Positions 23,307 to 32,093 of a DNA stretch of 38,805 nucleotides are shown piece by piece. Numbering within the stretch: position 1 is the stretch's first letter; each line of letters opens with the position of its first letter. The stretch is from Planctomycetota bacterium (GTDB taxonomy: Bacteria > Planctomycetota > UBA1135 > GCA-002686595), in contig CANKOY010000038.1 in NCBI GenBank assembly GCA_947484275.1, forward strand, positions 1 to 38,805, in the 5' to 3' direction. A program made the translations under genes and the position numbers. The notes under the pieces are model-generated. The model saw only the letters and a list, made by a program, of their open reading frames with translations, was not told the DNA's origin and did not search any database.

Positions 23307-25252
23307 GCGATCCCGCAGGATTGGTCTGTCCCATTTGCGCCGGCAGCTTGGCCACCGGGCCGGACGCCTGGACCTGCGCTGCCTGCGACAGGCGATGGAA
23401 GCGCGAGCACGACAGCGCGAATCTGCGGGCGTCAGATTCGATCGAGGAAAAGGACCCCTGGCCTTGGACTGCGACCGTTGCCGAACAGGCCATCGCGCAA
23501 CTGCGCACCGGCGCGAGTTGGAAATCGGTGTTCGAGCGCGCGCTGCTTGCACTGGACGACGAACGCGCGGATCACCTGATGCTCCTGGCGCGCGAGGCCC
23601 GCGGCGCGTGGCTGGTGTTCCTATCGAATACGTCGGGCACGGCACTGTGCATCGGAAATGCCTGCTCGGGCGCGGCTGTGGCCTTGGCGCGCGCGGGATG
23701 TAGCGTCGTGCTCCTCGATCGATCCGCACTGCGACTGGAACTTGGACTGGCGCAAGTGCGCGCCATGGCCGGAGCCGAGGCCGCGGGCGTGTGTGTGGAC
23801 GACAGTGCGCAAAAGTCGCGCTTGCCCTTCGCGGACAAGACGTTTGATGTCGTGCTTCAGGAACATGGGCTGCCCCAGGCGCGGACGCCCTGGAGTTTCC
23901 CATGGACAGAACTGGCGCGCGTCGCGCGCGGCGAACTGGTTTTCAGCGCCAACAATCGCCTGGGCTACAAGCGCTCCGCGGGACGGCGCGGAGATTTCCG
24001 CGTGCCCTCGCCGCTGGCCTTTGTTGTGGGCGCGCTCGCTCCTGCGCGAGGCGAGCGAACCTTGGGGGGCTATCGCGCCGCCATGGCACGCGCGGGCCTT
24101 CGGGAATCCCACGCCTTCGCGCTCTACCCGCACCTCAGCGACTTCACGCACATCGTCGGCCTCGATCGCAAGGGGCCGCGCTTGATGATCGGGCCGAAAG
24201 AGCGCCGCAATCGCGCAAAGATCCTCGGCGCGCGCCTGGGTTTGTTTCCGTGGCTGACGCCCTCGTTCGGCTTCATCGCGCGCGCGCCCGGTGCCCAGGG
24301 CGTGAACTACGGCGAGCGGACGGTTCTCGATGGCGTGCTCGACGAGTTGGCGCTGCGCACGGGAGAACCGCGGCCAAAGATCGAATTCGTCCACGCCACG
24401 CGCGGCAACACGACCTTGGTAATGACGCGCGTCGCGGGCGCGCGCCCCGAGGATCATCGCGGTCGCTGGGTCGTGCATGTGCCGCTCTCCGCGCAACAGG
24501 CACTGCAACTTTCCCAGCACCACGGGCGGTTGCAGCTCGTGCGCTCTCGATTCCCGGGCGTCGCCGTGCCCGATGCGTTGTTCCACGGGACCGTCGCTGG
24601 ATTGTCGATCTCCTGCGAGCGACGACTCGCGGGATTGACCGCGCCGCAGTACACCGGCGATCAAGTGCTCGCGGCGCGCCTCTTCGCGGACGCCGCGCGC
24701 GATTTTTCGACCCTAACCACTCGGCCCGCGCGGGAATTCGATGCGGCGGACTTCGAGCGCTTGATCGCGTCGCGGTTCGAACTCGTGGCGCGCTTCGCCG
24801 CGGTCGAGAGCACCATCGCACACCTGCGCGAACTGTGCGCGAAACTGCGGGACTCCCTAATCGGCGCGAAGTTTCCGCTGGTGCTCCAGCACGCCGATTT
24901 GCGCTCGAAACACGTGCAGGTGCGGCCCGATGGATCGGTGATCGGCTACCTCGACTGGGGTTCGAGCGAACTCGACGACCTGCCGTTTTTCGATGTCTTG
25001 CACCTCGTCGCCCACGAGCGCAAGCACGAGGCGCAATTGAGTGCCGCTCAAGCATGGCGCGTTGTTCGCGAGCGCACGGACCTGCGTTCCCACGAAGCCC
25101 GCGCCCTCGACGACTACTGCGAACGCCTGGAACTCGACGATCGCGTCCGGCGGGCGATTGAGGCCATGTATCCCGTGCTCGTGGCCGCCATGGCCGAGCG
25201 CAACTGGGATTACTCCCGCCCGCGCTGGCTTTGGCGCCAGTTCGACGTCTAA
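23303..25252 (+). CDS. Zinc-ribbon / methyltransferase-like / APH-kinase-like fusion protein
   Basis: From the TTG at 23303 (overlapping the upstream stop as TTGA) the product is 649 aa with three modules. Residues 1-35 form a zinc ribbon with C9, C12, C25 and C28 (CPIC...CAAC). Residues about 95-290 look like a class-I methyltransferase: a degenerate glycine loop CIGNACSGAAVALA, an acidic strand end VVLLDRS, and the motif-IV-like FDVVLQEHGLP. Residues about 400-640 resemble an APH-type small-molecule kinase: LQHADLRSKHVQV with D532 as catalytic base and YLDWGSSE with D551 as metal ligand. The Asn expected after the catalytic Asp is His. Each fold is recognisable but degenerate, so catalysis is uncertain. 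The fusion next to a membrane protein suggests modification of a lipid or glycan carrier; this is inference. Confidence 0.72.
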   Translation: MSDPAGLVCPICAGSLATGPDAWTCAACDRRWKREHDSANLRASDSIEEKDPWPWTATVAEQAIAQLRTGASWKSVFERALLALDDERADHLMLLAREARGAWLVFLSNTSGTALCIGNACSGAAVALARAGCSVVLLDRSALRLELGLAQVRAMAGAEAAGVCVDDSAQKSRLPFADKTFDVVLQEHGLPQARTPWSFPWTELARVARGELVFSANNRLGYKRSAGRRGDFRVPSPLAFVVGALAPARGERTLGGYRAAMARAGLRESHAFALYPHLSDFTHIVGLDRKGPRLMIGPKERRNRAKILGARLGLFPWLTPSFGFIARAPGAQGVNYGERTVLDGVLDELALRTGEPRPKIEFVHATRGNTTLVMTRVAGARPEDHRGRWVVHVPLSAQQALQLSQHHGRLQLVRSRFPGVAVPDALFHGTVAGLSISCERRLAGLTAPQYTGDQVLAARLFADAARDFSTLTTRPAREFDAADFERLIASRFELVARFAAVESTIAHLRELCAKLRDSLIGAKFPLVLQHADLRSKHVQVRPDGSVIGYLDWGSSELDDLPFFDVLHLVAHERKHEAQLSAAQAWRVVRERTDLRSHEARALDDYCERLELDDRVRRAIEAMYPVLVAAMAERNWDYSRPRWLWRQFDV

Positions 25253-25256
25253 CGCG

Positions 25257-26501
25257 TCAGCGCGCGGAACCCTGTGGTGCGATGCGAGGCGCGAGGGCTT
25301 CCGCAACCATCCGATGTCCGACGAGATTCAAGTGCAGGTCGCGGCGCCAATACGGCGGATCGTCCAGGGCAGCGAAACTGCTGCGCATGTCGATCACTTC
25401 GATCGACAGGGCTGACATTAACTCCAGGAAGCGCGCCTCTGTCGCCCTGAGGCCCGATCCCGCTCCCAGCGGAATTCCGCTGAGCCGACGACCGATCTCG
25501 ATTTCCGCGGGCGGATCGCGCCAGCGCAGGTCGCAGGGCGAGGGCAAATAGACGACGAGGAAGCGGATCCCGCGTCGGTCGCAGATGGACTTCATTTCCG
25601 CGTACAGACGCGCGTTGATGCGCGCCGCGAGCTCGCCCTCTTCGGGGTTCAGCAGCAAATTGGTAGCGCCGTCGTAGCACTGCCCGAATGCACTCGGAGC
25701 GCGGCCCGCCACCTCCGCCCGACGGCGATGGTCGTGCTCGGGCTCCACGGGAACCGACGCCTGAGTGAAGCGGTAGTACAGATCGAGCGCACTGAGCAAG
25801 TCGTTTCCGCCGAAACACAGGGCGACGAAGGTCTGTGGCTGGAAGTCCAAGAAGCGCTGAAGCACACCGAGATAATTGAAGGCGTCGAAGCCCGGCTGGG
25901 AAGCGTTCAGCACCTGCACGCCGCGCGGCGCGAGGACTCCAGAGAGCATTCGCTCCAGTTCGGCCGCGAAGGTCTCGTCTGTGTCGCACACGCCGAAGGC
26001 ATGGGAATCACCGGTAGCGAGCACGCGCAGGCTTTCGGGCGAGGGCGGGGACGACGGCGGGGGCGACGGCGGGGAGTTCGCGGCCGAGTCGCCGAGTTCC
26101 CGCAGCCCCGCGCGATTCGTAGTCAGGTGCCAGCGGCCCTGCGGGTGCTCCGGCCAGGGGTAGCGCTCGTCGCGCCCACCCGCGTCCCAGGAGTACGTCC
26201 ACGGATCGTAGACCACGCCGCGATCCGAATTGCCCCACAGGTGCTCGACCGCTTCGCGCGACATGTAGAAGCGGCGGTCCTCGGCGCGCGCGGCAAGCGG
26301 CGTCGACTCGTCGAGTAGGAAGAAATCCGCCTGGCTGATGACCGGAAATTCCACGGTCGCGGGAGCCTCGTTGCGCTCGCGAAATGTGATCGTCGACGGA
26401 GGCTTTCTAGTCTGAATGCGCCCGAAGACCCAGACACCGAGGGCGCAGGCGAGCAGCGCCGAAACGCACGACAGGATCCAGCGCTGGGTTCGGACTTCCA
26501 T
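25257..26501 (-). CDS. Membrane-anchored SGNH/GDSL hydrolase
   Basis: The 414-aa product has an N-terminal signal anchor (WILSCVSALLACALGVWVFG, 8-27), a roughly 100-residue linker domain (Trp/Tyr-rich, FYMSREAVEHLWG and YDPWTYSWDAGGRDERYPW), a Pro/Ser low-complexity stretch (143-156), and an SGNH domain. Catalytic blocks are GDSHAFG (S166), GGND (232-234 region) and DLHLNLVGH with D388 and H390. The enzyme would be an extracytoplasmic esterase or acetylhydrolase acting on glycans or lipids. The ATG at 26501 begins just before the anchor; an ATG at 26525 is possible. It follows the TlpA-like gene by 112 bp on the same strand and ends 4 bp from the convergent fusion gene. Confidence 0.87.
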   Translation of the reverse strand: MEVRTQRWILSCVSALLACALGVWVFGRIQTRKPPSTITFRERNEAPATVEFPVISQADFFLLDESTPLAARAEDRRFYMSREAVEHLWGNSDRGVVYDPWTYSWDAGGRDERYPWPEHPQGRWHLTTNRAGLRELGDSAANSPPSPPPSSPPSPESLRVLATGDSHAFGVCDTDETFAAELERMLSGVLAPRGVQVLNASQPGFDAFNYLGVLQRFLDFQPQTFVALCFGGNDLLSALDLYYRFTQASVPVEPEHDHRRRAEVAGRAPSAFGQCYDGATNLLLNPEEGELAARINARLYAEMKSICDRRGIRFLVVYLPSPCDLRWRDPPAEIEIGRRLSGIPLGAGSGLRATEARFLELMSALSIEVIDMRSSFAALDDPPYWRRDLHLNLVGHRMVAEALAPRIAPQGSAR

Positions 26502-26613
26502 GTGCGGTGAGAGCAGCGCGCGCATCGAATTCGACCGCGCCGGCCGCACAGGGTAGCTGCGGCGCGAGCAGATCCACAATCGCACAGTCCCCGCAACCCG
26601 GGGAACCGTCGGA

Positions 26614-27720
26614 TCACTTGCGCGCCTGCACCTTCTCGAAGATCGCCAGCCAGGCGTTCGCGCGCTCGAGTCCCGGCACGTCGGGCTGCTTGACGTACTT
26701 GCCGAGCTCGCGGGCGTACTTTGCACCGGCCGGGTCGCGCTCCGCGGGGAACGTCGGCGGCCTCGCGGCCTCGAGGTCGTACCAGATCCCCCAGCGGCGA
26801 CAGTTCAATCCTTGGCCCGATTGGATTGAGACGACCATGTCCAGCTCACCGACGCGATTTGCCTCGGGGCCCTTTGGATAGACGCGAAGCACCTGCATTT
26901 TCGTGCGCTGGAAGCGCTCCGCGTCATGTATGCCCCCGGAGCGTTCGAGCTCGTCCATCAGCTCCTGACGCGTGGTGGCGATCAGGGCGAGTAATGCAGC
27001 GGCATCCGAGCGGGCACGCTCGAATTCCGCGCCTTGCTTGTTGGTGAGCTTCTTGATCAGCGCCTCGGCCTCGATGCGCGACTTCTCGAATTCACCCATC
27101 ACGTAGCTGCGCAGCGCGGGCGCCACCAGCGGCCCGAAGGCGGAAGGATCGCTGGGCAGCGGTTGGCAGGGCACGGCGTTGAGCGCGGCTGAGACCGCAG
27201 CCAGACACTCCTCGCGCTTTCTGCTGGGGTCGCCCTTCCAGACGATCCCTCCGTGTCGGCCGATCACGTAGGCGTAGGTCAAGTTGCCGTTGGCGTTCAT
27301 GTCAAGATAGGGACTGCCCTGACCCTCGACATCCGTGATTCCGACGGGCCCAGCGATGCCGAGCTTCTCGCCTTCCTTCTTGATCAACTCCGATGTGTCC
27401 TCGCCGATCCCGGCCGTCAAGTGGATCACGTGCAGGTCCTTCGGATCGTTCGACGCGCGCAGGGCGTTCGCAAGCGGCACGCCGATGCGCACGCACGAAT
27501 CGCAGTAGTAGCCGTAGTCGGCGATCAGCACCACACTGCCGCGCAAATCGGACAGCCTCGTTTCGCGTTTGACCTGCGGGTCACCGAGGAAGAGCCACTC
27601 CAGTTCGCCGATCGGCGGAGCGATCTGACCTGGCTCCAATCCGGTGAGGGCGGACTTCTTCTGCGCGAGGCCAAGCGGCGCGAGACAGAACAGCAGACCG
27701 AGGAGCGAGAGCAATTTCAT
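26614..27720 (-). CDS. Secreted TlpA/AhpC-like thioredoxin-fold protein
   Basis: The ATG at 27720 has AAGGGA 6 nt upstream. The 368-aa product begins with a signal peptide MKLLSLLGLLFCLAPLGLAQ (cleavage after about residue 19). A redoxin domain follows, with SVVLIADYGYYCDSC holding the CxxC pair C73/C76, then HVIHLTAGIGEDTSELIKKE, and NANGNLTYAYVIGRHGGIVWKG, the ordinary end of an AhpC/TlpA fold. Residues about 215-368 are a helical extension without a known fold. The protein would act on extracytoplasmic disulfides or peroxides. It is divergent from the subtilase gene and upstream of the SGNH hydrolase gene. No DsbD/CcdA partner is near. Confidence 0.82.
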   Translation of the reverse strand: MKLLSLLGLLFCLAPLGLAQKKSALTGLEPGQIAPPIGELEWLFLGDPQVKRETRLSDLRGSVVLIADYGYYCDSCVRIGVPLANALRASNDPKDLHVIHLTAGIGEDTSELIKKEGEKLGIAGPVGITDVEGQGSPYLDMNANGNLTYAYVIGRHGGIVWKGDPSRKREECLAAVSAALNAVPCQPLPSDPSAFGPLVAPALRSYVMGEFEKSRIEAEALIKKLTNKQGAEFERARSDAAALLALIATTRQELMDELERSGGIHDAERFQRTKMQVLRVYPKGPEANRVGELDMVVSIQSGQGLNCRRWGIWYDLEAARPPTFPAERDPAGAKYARELGKYVKQPDVPGLERANAWLAIFEKVQARK

Positions 27721-28154
27721 TGACGGTCCCTTGGTTCGAAGCCGAGAGGCCAGGACGCCGTGGGTCGGGCCTGGCCTGCATCGCCAGTGGGACTGAACTT
27801 GCAGGGTCCCGGGGATACACAGTCGACCCGTAAGGGTCGGGTGGGGCCGCGACCGGGCTCGGCCGGCGAGTCGGCTCATGGCGGCGCGCTTCGCAGCCTC
27901 GAAACACGAGGCCGCCGGATGGGGACCCCGCTCGGATGGCAGAACGGTTCCTTTAGGTGAGGATGGCTGGCTGGAATGACCACGAGGGCAGGCCGCGGCC
28001 AAGGAGATTCGCTCCGGGCCAGCCACCCACCAACCTGCCCATTACCCTGGATTGACGGTAGTCTTGCCCTAGGGGGCGAGGCCCATCAGTCCAGGCCGTT
28101 TCTCGGCCCCCTGCCCCCCCCTTCACGCACCCCAACCGAGCGCTCTCTTAAACA
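27721..28154. promoter_or_regulatory. Divergent intergenic region between TlpA-like and subtilase genes
   Basis: These 434 bp hold the promoters of two exported-protein genes. I see a 6-bp hairpin with a GUAA tetraloop at 27824-27839 (CGACCC/GGGTCG). I see a TTGACG at 28052-28057, but no -10 hexamer at the right distance. The open frames across it are Arg/Pro/Ser-rich and unconvincing. No tRNA or known riboswitch pattern is recognised. Confidence 0.35.
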
Positions 28155-30656
28155 ATGAAAGTCAGCCCGATTTCCTCGTTCTCGATCTTCATGCGCGCTG
28201 CGGCGAGCTTGGCGCTTGTGTCCTCCACGGGCTCGGCCGCGTTCGCCCAACTGCCGGCCCCCCAGGAATTCGACCCGGCCCTGCCGTTCGAGGAGGCCAA
28301 CGCACGGGCCGAGTTGCCCCGCTGGCTGTCGCTCGCCTACGCGGAGTTCGATACGCGCGGCGGCGAACCCGTGATGCCCGAGGAATTGCGCATGCGCGAA
28401 TTGGGGCCCGACGAATACGGCTACTTCCTCGTGCAGTTGAACGGACCGGTGACAGAAGCCATGAAGGCCGCGGTCAACGCGACGCGCGCGGAGTTGCTCG
28501 ACTACGTGCCCAACTACGCCTTCCTAACGCGCGCAACGAACGATGAACTAGCGCGGATCCAGCAATTGGGCGACGTCGTCTGGACCGGCCCGTGGCATCC
28601 GGCCTATCGCATCGAGCCGCGACTGCGCGAACTGGCCAGGGATCCCGCGACGATGCAAATGTCTGGCAAGCTCGTGGCTATTCTCTTCCCCGGTGTTCCG
28701 CTCGCCGCCGTGCAAGCTGAATTGGAAGCCTGGGGCGCCGTGGTCGAGGAGGCTGACGACTCCACGGGGCGCTGGATGCTGACGCTCACCACCACACCCG
28801 CGGCCGCGTTGGCCATGTCGCACATCACGGACGTGCAGTTCCTCGAAGTCGCGCCGAATCCAGGGCCGCGCAACGACAGCGCCAAGTGGGCCATCCAAAC
28901 CTTCGTTTCAAACGACACGAAAATCTGGAACAAGGGCCTGCTCGGCGCCGGTCAAATCGTCGGACACATCGACGGCAGCATGGCCCTGGCATCGTGCTAC
29001 TTCAGCGATCCGAGCGGCACTCCGGTGGGAGCCTCCCACCGCAAGGTGGTCTACAACAGCGGCACCGGCTCGGACAGCCACGGAACGCACACCGCAGGCA
29101 CTGCCGTGGGCGACTCACAGCCGGTCAATGGCTCGCTCCTCAATCGCGGCATGGCGCCACTGGCCAAGATCGCGCACACCACGGGCTCGAACTTTGCCGC
29201 CGCCACGACGCACCGGAATAACGGCGCGCGGCTGCACACGAATTCCTGGGGCGACGACAGCACCACGTCCTACAACTCGCTTTGCGTGTCGGTCGATTCG
29301 TTCCAGCGCACGAACCAGGACGACATGGTTTTCTTCGCGGTGACGAACACGTCCTTGCTCAAGAATCCTGAGAACGCCAAGAACCTCGTGGCGGTCGGCG
29401 CGACGCAAAAGGGGACAAGCGGCAATACTTTCTGCTCGGGCGGGGCGGGTCCCACGGCCGACGGGCGGCGCAAGCCCGAGGTGTTCGCACCCGGTTGCAG
29501 CACCGTCTCCGCTAGCACGGCGTCCTGCAGCACGGCGTCGCTGACGGGCACAAGCATGGCCTGCCCGGCGGTCACCGGTGGAGCCGCCCTGGTGCGCGAG
29601 TACTTCACTGCGGGCTTCTATCCCAGCGGCGCGGCTGTCCCCGGTGACGCCTTCACGCCCACGGGAGCGTTGATCAAGGCCATGGTGATCAACTCCTCCC
29701 AAGACATGACCGGCCTCGCGGGGTACCCGTCCAACGCGGAAGGCTGGGGACGGCTGGTGCTCGACGACGGCATGGCGTTCACGGGCGAAGCGCAGAAGCT
29801 CTTCGTCGACGACGTGCGCCATTCGCCGAACGGCCTCAGCACGGGCGGCAGCAAGACCTATGTCTTCCCGGTGCAGAGCTCGAGCATTCCGCTCAAGATC
29901 ACCCTGGCCTTCTGTGATGTGGCGGGCACCAGTGGCGCGTCCAATCCGGTGGTCAACGATTTGCATCTGACGGTCACTGAGCCCAACGGCACGACGATCT
30001 ATCGCGGCAACGTGTTCGCCAGCAATCAATCGACGACCGGCGGCTCCTCGGATTTGAAGAACAACGTCGAGCGCGTGATCCGCACCTCGCCGACTGTCGG
30101 CAACTGGACCGTCAAGATCGACGGAGCGAATGTGCCTTCGGGCGGTCCTCAGGGCTTCGCGCTCGTGATGACCGGCGACATCCTGCCTCCGGGCACGTGC
30201 ACGGGGTCCGTCGTGACGTACTGCTCCGGCAAGTTCAATTCGCTCTTCTGCCTGCCAGTGATGAGCGGGGTCGGCGCGCCGAGTTCGAGTCTCGGCTCGG
30301 GCTTCCTCGTCCTGGGCAGTCAGGTGCGCAACCAGAAGCCGGGGCTGTTGCTGTACACGGTCGGTGGACGCGCTGCGGTTCCGTTCACCGGCGGCACGTT
30401 GTGCCTTGGCGGCTCGATCAAGCGCACACCGGGCGTGAATTCAGGCGGCTCGCCCGCCGGCGGAGATGACTGCTCGGGCGTGTACTCGATGGACTTCAAC
30501 ACGTTCATTGTGGGCGGGCTTGGCGGCAATCCCCTCGCAGCACTGCAGACTCCGGGCACCTTGGTCGACGCGCAATACTGGGGCCGCGACAACGGCTTCC
30601 CCGCGCCCAACAACACGACCCTCACCAACGGTCTGGAATTCACAATGTGTCCGTAG
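28155..30656 (+). CDS. Secreted subtilisin-like serine protease with Cys-rich C-terminal module
   Basis: The 833-aa product has a signal peptide cleaved near AFA-Q (residue 31-32) and a long prodomain (about 33-245). The S8 catalytic domain has D273 (GQIVGHIDG), H309 (DSHGTHTAGTAVG), oxyanion N363 (LHTNSWGDD) and S467 (LTGTSMACPAVTGG). A jelly-roll domain at about 545-680 (YVFPVQSSSIPLKITLAFCD, VNDLHLTVTEPNGTTIYRG) is of the kind found after fervidolysin-like catalytic domains. The last 150 residues form a separate module with paired cysteines (YCSGKFNSLFCLPVM, TLCLGGSIKRTPGVNSGG, DAQYWGRDNGF, NNTTLTNGLEFTMCP). I recall this module from many exported proteins of planctomycetes, where it may serve surface attachment. 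The start has no Shine-Dalgarno; Met13 is an alternative. It is the first plus-strand gene of the block. Confidence 0.93.
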   Translation: MKVSPISSFSIFMRAAASLALVSSTGSAAFAQLPAPQEFDPALPFEEANARAELPRWLSLAYAEFDTRGGEPVMPEELRMRELGPDEYGYFLVQLNGPVTEAMKAAVNATRAELLDYVPNYAFLTRATNDELARIQQLGDVVWTGPWHPAYRIEPRLRELARDPATMQMSGKLVAILFPGVPLAAVQAELEAWGAVVEEADDSTGRWMLTLTTTPAAALAMSHITDVQFLEVAPNPGPRNDSAKWAIQTFVSNDTKIWNKGLLGAGQIVGHIDGSMALASCYFSDPSGTPVGASHRKVVYNSGTGSDSHGTHTAGTAVGDSQPVNGSLLNRGMAPLAKIAHTTGSNFAAATTHRNNGARLHTNSWGDDSTTSYNSLCVSVDSFQRTNQDDMVFFAVTNTSLLKNPENAKNLVAVGATQKGTSGNTFCSGGAGPTADGRRKPEVFAPGCSTVSASTASCSTASLTGTSMACPAVTGGAALVREYFTAGFYPSGAAVPGDAFTPTGALIKAMVINSSQDMTGLAGYPSNAEGWGRLVLDDGMAFTGEAQKLFVDDVRHSPNGLSTGGSKTYVFPVQSSSIPLKITLAFCDVAGTSGASNPVVNDLHLTVTEPNGTTIYRGNVFASNQSTTGGSSDLKNNVERVIRTSPTVGNWTVKIDGANVPSGGPQGFALVMTGDILPPGTCTGSVVTYCSGKFNSLFCLPVMSGVGAPSSSLGSGFLVLGSQVRNQKPGLLLYTVGGRAAVPFTGGTLCLGGSIKRTPGVNSGGSPAGGDDCSGVYSMDFNTFIVGGLGGNPLAALQTPGTLVDAQYWGRDNGFPAPNNTTLTNGLEFTMCP

Positions 30657-30681
30657 ACGATTTCGGAGTACGGAATCTCAA

Positions 30682-30739
30682 TTGAACTCGTGCGGGGTTC
30701 GGTCGGTGGAATCACCGACCGAACCCCGCGCGAATTCAA
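30682..30739 (+). terminator. Very long stem-loop downstream of the subtilase gene
   Basis: A perfect 17-bp stem, GCGGGGTTCGGTCGGTG (30692-30708) against CACCGACCGAACCCCGC (30713-30729), closes a GAAT loop. The pairing continues outward through 30682-30691 and 30730-30739 with one mismatch and one GU. It begins 26 bp after the subtilase stop. No U-tract follows. It fits an intrinsic-type transcript end or a mRNA-stabilising hairpin. The rest of 30657-30961 shows no gene, only the ribosome site of the next one. Confidence 0.7.
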
Positions 30740-30961
30740 CCGACTGAGTATCTGCGCTTGTCCTTTCAAAGTCGGCGCCCAGGTGACTCGCAGGGTCAAT
30801 TCCAGCGTTTCCGGCACTGAAATCGGTGACTTCCGGGGGAATTGGCCCGCCCGCAAATGCAGGGGTATGGTTCTTGCGGACACTTGTTGCCCCAAGGAAC
30901 AAGGTCCGAATCGACCCCCTTCCTGCGACTGCGCGCGCACTCCTGGCGCGGAGGATCTCCC

Positions 30962-32023
30962 ATGTTCACGCTTCGGCTCGCCGCCTTTTCCGCTTCGTTC
31001 GCACTCCTCAGCGCCGTCGGCAACGCGCGCCCCGATGCCCCCGTGGCCTTCACTGGTGGTAACTCGGGCAACGACTACGTCGTCGACTGCAACAACTCGT
31101 TCACCCCTGGCTCGGCGGTGACCAGCGTCCAGCTCGACGGCAGCGGGTCCTTCGACCCGGACGGGACGCCCGTGTCCTTCTGGTGGTTCGAGGAGTGCCC
31201 CTACGGCTCCTTCATCGACCCTTTCTCGCCCACGCCCGTGTACCAGATGGACATGACCGGCCTGTGCTCGCGCTCGTGCCTCATGGAGCTGCGCGTCATC
31301 TCGGGCGGCCAAACCACGAAGAAGTTCTTCCGAATCACGGTTCAGGATGCGACAGCACCGGTCCTGATCTCCCCTGGCGACGTCCTCGGGGTTTGGGGCG
31401 ACGACACGTCGCTTTCCGCCATGGGCACGGCTACGGCGCTGGACAACTGCGATGCGGCGCCGACCGTGACCCTTAGCGAAGTGATCCTTCCCCAGGTAGG
31501 TCCCGGCGCGCCCGAGAAGGTCATCCAGCGCACGTGGACCGCCTTCGATTGTGCCGGCCTGCAATCCTCGACGCAGCAGACCATCACGCTGCTGGCGCCC
31601 CCTGGCGCCCAGCCTGAACGCGCCAACCTGGACTTTTCGCCGGGAGAGTGCCCGAACATGTTTGCGCCTGCGCGCACGGGGACCGTGGATGTCCTGCTTC
31701 TCGGCTCGCCCTCGTTCAAGGTCAAGGACGTGGTGCTGAGCTCCCTTCGTCTGACCCTGATGCGCAGCCCCGGTGTCTCGATCCTTCCCGCGGGCCTCAT
31801 GACGAAGGACCTGGGCTCGATCGCGGCCTCGAGCTACGGCCAGTGCAACAGTGCGTCGCTAGACGGACTCAAGGACCTGCGCCTGCGCTTCAGCCGCCTC
31901 CAGCTCAGCTCCACACTCGGCCTGGGGAACCGCGCGAGCGGCGATGTCGTCGAGATTGCGGTCTTCGGCAAACTGAAGAACGGCAAACTCTTCTGCACTC
32001 GCGACATCATCACGATTCAGTAG
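30962..32023 (+). CDS. Secreted PKD/HYR-like beta-sandwich protein
   Basis: The ATG at 30962 has GGAGG 7 nt upstream. The 353-aa product has a signal peptide (LRLAAFSASFALLSAVGNA). Residues about 50-125 form a PKD-like module (LDGSGSFDPDGTPVSFWWFE, ELRVISGGQTTKKFFRITVQD). Residues about 125-215 resemble an HYR/Ig-like repeat (ATAPVLISPGD, ATALDNCDAAPTVTLSE, RTWTAFDCAGLQSS). The last 140 residues are a separate domain, ERANLDFSPGECPNMF and KDVVLSSLRLTL, with no recognised family. Cysteines are frequent, as expected for an exported protein. No enzyme motif is seen; adhesion or extracellular matrix is plausible. Confidence 0.82.
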   Translation: MFTLRLAAFSASFALLSAVGNARPDAPVAFTGGNSGNDYVVDCNNSFTPGSAVTSVQLDGSGSFDPDGTPVSFWWFEECPYGSFIDPFSPTPVYQMDMTGLCSRSCLMELRVISGGQTTKKFFRITVQDATAPVLISPGDVLGVWGDDTSLSAMGTATALDNCDAAPTVTLSEVILPQVGPGAPEKVIQRTWTAFDCAGLQSSTQQTITLLAPPGAQPERANLDFSPGECPNMFAPARTGTVDVLLLGSPSFKVKDVVLSSLRLTLMRSPGVSILPAGLMTKDLGSIAASSYGQCNSASLDGLKDLRLRFSRLQLSSTLGLGNRASGDVVEIAVFGKLKNGKLFCTRDIITIQ

Positions 32024-32042
32024 GAATCGTCGCTAGGCTGTT

Positions 32043-32090
32043 GCGGCTCGCGGAGCACGGGACTCTAGTTCCCGCTGCCACGCGAGCCGC
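32043..32090 (+). other. Nested stem-loop just upstream of the MATE start codon
   Basis: GCGGCTCGCG (32043-32052) and CGCGAGCCGC (32081-32090) are a perfect 10-bp inverted repeat. Between them GGGA...TCCC (32059-32073) can form a small inner hairpin. The right arm ends 3 nt before the ATG at 32094. The structure would cover the ribosome site of the transporter gene, or end transcription of the gene stopping at 32023. Confidence 0.6.
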
Positions 32091-32093
32091 GCC

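Noticed and set aside
22103..23410. A 435-codon minus-strand frame opposite the polytopic membrane protein
   Set aside because: Ala/Ser/Arg-rich shadow; the plus strand has a good ribosome site and regular hydrophobic helices.
28052..28080. TTGACG as a -35 element for the subtilase gene
   Set aside because: No -10-like hexamer lies 16-18 bp downstream; the sequence there is GC-rich.
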